From NCBI GenBank assembly GCA_016930475.1, contig JAFGGR010000050.1, forward strand, positions 1 through 7,031: 7,031 nucleotides of DNA, given 5' to 3'. The position numbers and the translations under genes are program-made. The DNA is from Clostridiales bacterium (GTDB lineage Bacteria; Bacillota; Clostridia; Saccharofermentanales; Saccharofermentanaceae). The notes beneath the pieces are model-generated. The model was not told where the DNA came from, did no database searches, and saw only the letters and a program-made list of their open reading frames with translations. Positions 5,324-7,031 of the stretch are shown here, in pieces (position 1 is the first letter of the stretch; the number at the start of each line of letters is the position of its first letter).

Positions 5324-5337
5324 AGAACGAATGTTTG
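5324..5337. promoter_or_regulatory. LexA (DinR)-type SOS box
   Basis: AGAACGAATGTTTG fits the Bacillus-type LexA consensus CGAACRNRYGTTYC at 12 of 14 positions, failing only at the two outermost bases. It sits at the predicted transcription start of the ruv operon, where LexA binding would block RNA polymerase. Control of ruv genes by LexA is established in several bacteria; here it is inferred from the site. Confidence 0.6.
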
Positions 5338-5356
5338 ACATCGGAAAGGGCCATGA

Positions 5357-5890
5357 ATGATCATACTCGGCATTGATCCCGGATACGCGATCACCGGATA
5401 CGGTTTGATCGAATATCAGTCGAACCGATCCAGAATGCTGGATTACGGGGTCGTATCGACTCAGGCACGAGTGCCTTTTGAGATTCGGTTATTAACGATC
5501 TATCAGCAACTCGAATCTTTGATCCAGAGATATTCTCCGGATGTGATGGCGGTCGAGGAGCTCTTTTTTTCGAGGAATACAACGACGGCAATCGGAGCGG
5601 CACAGGGCAGAGGTGTTGCGATCCTCGCCGCCGCCAAGGCCGGGATCCCGGTATACGAATATACTCCGATGCAGGTGAAGCTCGCCGTGACCGGTTATGG
5701 CCGCGCGGACAAGAAACAGGTGTCTCAGATGGTCAAGACGATCCTTTGTCTGGATAAGATTCCCGTTAAGGATGACGCGTCGGATGCCCTGGCCGTAGCG
5801 ATATGTCAGGCCCACACCGGGATGCTTCGCGGCAATAAAGCGGTCGGCGGATATCAGCTCGGTCCGACATCCAAGAACGCGCTTCAATAA
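5357..5890 (+). CDS. ruvC: Holliday-junction resolvase RuvC
   Basis: RuvC is the dimeric endonuclease that cuts four-way junctions symmetrically during recombinational repair, working with the RuvAB motor. The 177-residue protein has the RNase-H-like fold landmarks: Asp7 in GIDPG, Glu67 in AVEELFF, and the pair Asp140 and Asp143 in DDASDALAVAICQAH. These match the four metal-binding acids of E. coli RuvC (Asp7, Glu66, Asp138, Asp141). Phe70 and Phe71 correspond to the region of the junction-stacking aromatic. A basic stretch (GYGRADKKQV, 113-122) also matches the family. The C-terminal tail (about 155-177) is not conserved. ATG 5357 follows GGAAAGGG at 5343-5350. The gene leads the operon, 27 nt ahead of ruvA, under a promoter with a LexA-type box. 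Confidence 0.96.
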   Translation: MIILGIDPGYAITGYGLIEYQSNRSRMLDYGVVSTQARVPFEIRLLTIYQQLESLIQRYSPDVMAVEELFFSRNTTTAIGAAQGRGVAILAAAKAGIPVYEYTPMQVKLAVTGYGRADKKQVSQMVKTILCLDKIPVKDDASDALAVAICQAHTGMLRGNKAVGGYQLGPTSKNALQ

Positions 5891-5902
5891 ACGAATTCGT
5901 CC

Positions 5903-5910
5903 GGGAGGAG
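5903..5910 (+). promoter_or_regulatory. Strong ribosome-binding site of ruvA
   Basis: GGGAGGAG lies 7 nt before ATG 5918, a near-ideal site. It fixes the start within the 27-nt ruvC-ruvA gap. Confidence 0.8.
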
Positions 5911-5917
5911 ACTCAAT

Positions 5918-6529
5918 ATGTTTGCATACATTAAGGGGAATTTGGTTCAGAAGAAAGAGGATTCCATCATCGTTGATAACGCCGGGATCGGTTACCGGAT
6001 CTTCTGTCCGCCTTCGGTGCAGGAACGGATCGGGAAATTGAACGATCAGGTTTGTGTATACACGTACCATTACGTCCGAGAAGACACAGCCGCTTTGTAC
6101 GGGTTCCCGAGCCCGGTCGAGCACGATTTGTTTATTTTGCTTCTGCAGGTGACCGGTATCGGCCCGAAGGTCGCAGCATCTCTTTCGGGAAGTATCCCGG
6201 CGAGTGAGTTCGCGTTGGCGGTCATCACCGGCGACACGAATCGCCTGATCCAGATCAAGGGTGTCGGGAAGAAGGTTGCCGAAAGGATCATTTTGGAGCT
6301 CAAGGATAAGCTAAAGGGCTTTGCGCACGAGATGGACGGCATGGATGACCGGTTCTCCGGATCGAGCGCTTTGGAGGCTGTAGGAGGGATAACGGTCATT
6401 CGTGAAGCCGTCAGCGCGCTCGTGGTTCTTGGGTATTCCGCCACGCAGGCGATGAATGCAGCAAACGAAGCATACACTGTCGATATCAAGACCGAGGAAC
6501 TGATACGCAAGGCCTTGCGTTTATTGTAG
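5918..6529 (+). CDS. ruvA: Holliday-junction DNA helicase subunit RuvA
   Basis: RuvA forms tetramers that hold the Holliday junction open and load the RuvB motor rings. The protein has 203 residues, the usual length. Domain I (about 1-62) begins MFAYIKGNLV and carries the acidic pin Glu55-Asp56 in VREDTAALYGF, which separates strands at the crossover. Domain II holds two helix-hairpin-helix DNA-binding motifs, VTGIGPKVAASL (78-89) and IKGVGKKVAERI (113-124). After a flexible linker (about 135-155), domain III (about 156-203, VIREAVSALVVLGYSATQA) is the RuvB-binding part. All expected features are present. It is the second gene of the ruv operon, and a 91-nt gap with a palindrome separates it from ruvB. 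Confidence 0.96.
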   Translation: MFAYIKGNLVQKKEDSIIVDNAGIGYRIFCPPSVQERIGKLNDQVCVYTYHYVREDTAALYGFPSPVEHDLFILLLQVTGIGPKVAASLSGSIPASEFALAVITGDTNRLIQIKGVGKKVAERIILELKDKLKGFAHEMDGMDDRFSGSSALEAVGGITVIREAVSALVVLGYSATQAMNAANEAYTVDIKTEELIRKALRLL

Positions 6530-6556
6530 AATGATCACGGACTATGATGAGGCGTG

Positions 6557-6574
6557 ATGCTTTTCGAAAAGCAT
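6557..6574. repeat. 18-bp perfect palindrome between ruvA and ruvB
   Basis: ATGCTTTTCGAAAAGCAT is identical on both strands. In RNA it would form a 7-bp stem with a TCGA loop. No U-run follows, so it is not an intrinsic terminator. It lies in the 91-nt ruvA-ruvB gap, 46 nt before the ruvB start. It could be a protein-binding site or an mRNA-processing or stability hairpin. Confidence 0.7.
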
Positions 6575-6620
6575 AGATAGCGCGAATAGATAGAAAAATC
6601 AGCCTAACGGGAGAATGCGG

Positions 6621-7031
6621 ATGGACTATAGTGAATTTGACCAGGATGATCGGATCATCGGCCGGGAGCGACTTACTGAGGACCGCGACGAGAACAGTCT
6701 TCGTCCGATCTGCTGGGAGGATTATTCCGGCCAGACCAAGGTCAAGGAGAATCTAAAGGTTTTTATCGAAGCCGCAGCCCGAAGAGAAGAGTCGCTGGAT
6801 CATGTCTTGCTGTACGGGCCTCCCGGATTGGGAAAGACCACTCTGGCCGGCATCATAGCGGCGGAGATGGGCGTTAATCTTCGCATCACGACCGGACCGG
6901 CCATCGAGAAGCCCGGAGAACTTGCGGCGATCCTGACCAGCCTCAATGCCCGGGAGGTTCTGTTTATCGATGAGATCCATCGGCTCAACCGAAGCGTTGA
7001 GGAGATCCTTTATCCGGCCATGGAGGATTAC
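6621..7031 (+). CDS. ruvB: Holliday-junction branch-migration ATPase RuvB, N-terminal part
   Basis: RuvB is the hexameric AAA+ motor that pulls DNA through the RuvA-bound junction. The window ends after 137 codons, so less than half of the usual roughly 340 residues is present. Visible motifs are the N-terminal RPICWEDYSGQ (28-38), Walker A GPPGLGKT (66-73), the RITTGPAIEKPGEL segment (88-101) typical of RuvB, and Walker B LFIDEIHR (114-121). The sensor and DNA-binding winged-helix regions lie outside. ATG 6621 follows GGGAGA (6609-6614) with 6 nt spacing; an in-frame ATG at 6615 is too close to that site. The order ruvC-ruvA-ruvB on one strand suggests a single transcript despite the 91-nt gap. 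The reading frame is intact to the window edge. Confidence 0.96.
   Translation, partial: MDYSEFDQDDRIIGRERLTEDRDENSLRPICWEDYSGQTKVKENLKVFIEAAARREESLDHVLLYGPPGLGKTTLAGIIAAEMGVNLRITTGPAIEKPGELAAILTSLNAREVLFIDEIHRLNRSVEEILYPAMEDY

Noticed and set aside
5492..6124. 210-codon open frame on the minus strand across ruvC and ruvA
   Set aside because: It spans two well-recognised genes and their gap on the other strand, and its translation has no family resemblance.
1..7031. Mobile element, CRISPR array, toxin-antitoxin or defence system
   Set aside because: No transposase, integrase, spaced repeats, or pairs of small genes of that type are visible. The genes are all housekeeping or metabolic, apart from one regulator.

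Overview
The window is ordinary bacterial chromosome. I found no mobile element, CRISPR array, phage gene or recognisable novel system. TGA acts as a stop in purM and pdp, so the Mycoplasma-type code is excluded. Promoters are close to the sigma-70/sigma-A consensus, ribosome-binding sites are purine-rich, and the ruvC promoter carries a Gram-positive-type LexA box. The methionine/sulfur enzyme and the nucleoside phosphorylase resemble Firmicutes proteins. A Firmicutes-like, mid-GC bacterium is the best guess, but the purM tail also resembles Bacteroidetes-type PurM, so the phylum is not settled.

Layout, left to right. (1) Positions 1-182 hold the 3' end of a purM-like purine gene. (2) Positions 249-419 hold a tRNA-Lys(CUU) with a perfect consensus promoter and a hairpin terminator. 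(3) metY (O-acetylhomoserine sulfhydrylase) reads rightward and ends at a bidirectional terminator shared with the leftward thioredoxin gene. (4) A short arsR-family regulator lies divergent from the thioredoxin gene. The 182-bp gap between them carries two mirror-image extended -10 promoters that face each other inside a long imperfect inverted repeat. (5) A leftward Gfo/Idh/MocA oxidoreductase runs tail-to-tail into arsR with only 3 nt between stop codons. (6) A pyrimidine-nucleoside phosphorylase reads rightward. (7) ruvC, ruvA and the start of ruvB (cut by the window end) form a Holliday-junction operon. Its promoter has an extended -10 and a LexA-type box at the presumed start of transcription.

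How the genes may work together: RuvA and RuvB migrate Holliday junctions and RuvC cuts them. The box upstream suggests DNA-damage (SOS) control. metY, the thioredoxin and the ArsR protein could form a loose sulfur/redox neighbourhood, but this is inference from adjacency only. The most notable points are the face-to-face promoters between trx and arsR, the unusual WCMPC thioredoxin active site, the LexA-like box before ruvC, and an 18-bp perfect palindrome between ruvA and ruvB.
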